This document shows, in pieces, positions 7,218 to 7,758 of a stretch of DNA of 7,758 nt. The stretch is from the NCBI GenBank assembly GCA_028696755.1, contig JAQVGK010000151.1, positions 1 to 7,758 of the forward strand. The letters run 5' to 3'. Numbering within the stretch: the first letter of the stretch is position 1; each line of letters begins with the position of its first letter. Origin of the DNA: Bacteroidales bacterium (lineage in GTDB: Bacteria; Bacteroidota; Bacteroidia; Bacteroidales; ML635J-15). The translations under genes were made by a program, and so were the position numbers. Under the pieces are notes generated by a model. That model saw only the letters and a list, made by a program, of their open reading frames with translations. It searched no databases and was not told where the DNA came from.

Positions 7218-7758
7218 ATGTGTGGAATAACGGGATTTTTTTCATTTAACAATTCTGCGGAGACATATCGCTCCAAGATTGATGCTGCTGTCGAGGCTAT
7301 TAAATCGAGAGGCCCCGACAGTAATGGCTTATACATCGATAAGAATGTAGGCTTTGGGCATACCAGACTTTCAATTATCGACACTTCGGATGCTGGCTCG
7401 CAACCATTTATTGATTCTTCTGGAAGATATGCACTTGTTTTTAATGGCGAGTTTTATAATCACAATGATTTTAGGTCAGAGTTAACATCAGATGGAATTA
7501 CTTTTAAATCGGGATCGGATACCGAAGTCCTACTATATCTGTTAATTAAGCATGGCGAAAATGCAATTGAGAAAATAAACGGTTGTTTTTCATTTGCTTT
7601 TTACGATTCAGAAACTGAAAAAATAATTGCTGCACGCGACAGAATGGGAATTAACCCTTTGGTATATTATACCGACTCTGAAAAGTTCATTTTTGCGTCG
7701 GAAATGAAAGCGCTGTATGCCTACGGTATTCCAAAAGAGCTAAACACTGCAGCAGCTT
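7218..7758 (+). CDS. asnB: Glutamine-hydrolysing asparagine synthetase, N-terminal part (runs off right edge)
   Basis: The ATG at 7218 opens a frame of 180 codons that continues past the window. It begins MCGITGFFSF: after removal of Met1, Cys2 is the N-terminal nucleophile of class II glutamine amidotransferases. Further glutaminase motifs follow: SRGPDSNG at 30-37, GFGHTRLSIID with R50 at 45-55, FNGEFYNH at 75-82, SGSDTEVLL at 98-106, and RDRMGINPL at 140-148. The enzyme takes the amide of glutamine and, in its C-terminal ATP-dependent synthetase domain (not in the window), makes asparagine from aspartate. NGEFYNH and DRMGINPL differ slightly from the common NGEIYNH and DRFGIKPL, which is within the usual variation. 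Amidotransferase-only paralogues exist, so the asnB name rests on the family, not on the missing synthetase half. It probably forms one transcript with the peptidase upstream, 12 bases away. Confidence 0.85.
   Translation, partial: MCGITGFFSFNNSAETYRSKIDAAVEAIKSRGPDSNGLYIDKNVGFGHTRLSIIDTSDAGSQPFIDSSGRYALVFNGEFYNHNDFRSELTSDGITFKSGSDTEVLLYLLIKHGENAIEKINGCFSFAFYDSETEKIIAARDRMGINPLVYYTDSEKFIFASEMKALYAYGIPKELNTAAA

Noticed and set aside
1..7758. CRISPR array, tRNA, rRNA or insertion sequence
   Set aside because: I found no regularly spaced repeats of about 28-37 bases, no tRNA-like cloverleaf and no transposase or terminal inverted repeats.

Overview
The window looks like Bacteroidota chromosomal DNA. 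It is AT-rich, its start codons are preceded by A/T tracts instead of Shine-Dalgarno sequences, and at least one promoter carries a TAnnTTTG -7 box, which is typical of that phylum. I cannot name a genus.

Positions 1-5629, all on the minus strand, hold a class 1 type I CRISPR-Cas operon with its apparent regulator. In transcription order the genes are a WYL-domain HTH regulator (5629-4736), a stand-alone HIRAN-domain protein (4663-4343), Cas6 (4326-3670), a short Cas5-like protein (3660-3088), a full HD-DExH Cas3 (3084-952), and the first 313 residues of a probable Cas8-like large subunit (940 to the left edge). Within the operon the gaps are 16, 9, 3 and 11 bases, so HIRAN to Cas8 is very probably one transcript. 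cas7, cas4/1/2 and the CRISPR array are not visible and presumably lie beyond the left edge. Cas6 would cut the pre-crRNA, Cas5 would hold the crRNA 5' handle, the Cas8-like subunit would be the large Cascade subunit, and Cas3 would unwind and degrade the DNA target. The WYL protein and short inverted and direct repeats upstream of both it and the HIRAN gene suggest ligand- or nucleic-acid-responsive control.

Positions 5630-5807 are a divergent intergenic region with a candidate promoter/palindrome for the WYL gene on the left and a -7 box for the rightward genes on the right.

Positions 5808-7758, on the plus strand, look like housekeeping DNA: an exported bleomycin-hydrolase-type (C1B) cysteine peptidase, followed after 12 bases by the N-terminal glutaminase part of a glutamine-dependent asparagine synthetase that runs off the right edge. 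The boundary between the defence island and the ordinary chromosome therefore seems to fall at about 5630-5800.

The most unusual features are the HIRAN gene at the head of the cas operon, the cas6-cas5-cas3-cas8 order (unlike the usual I-B or I-C layouts), and the possible operator sequences at the two leftward promoters.
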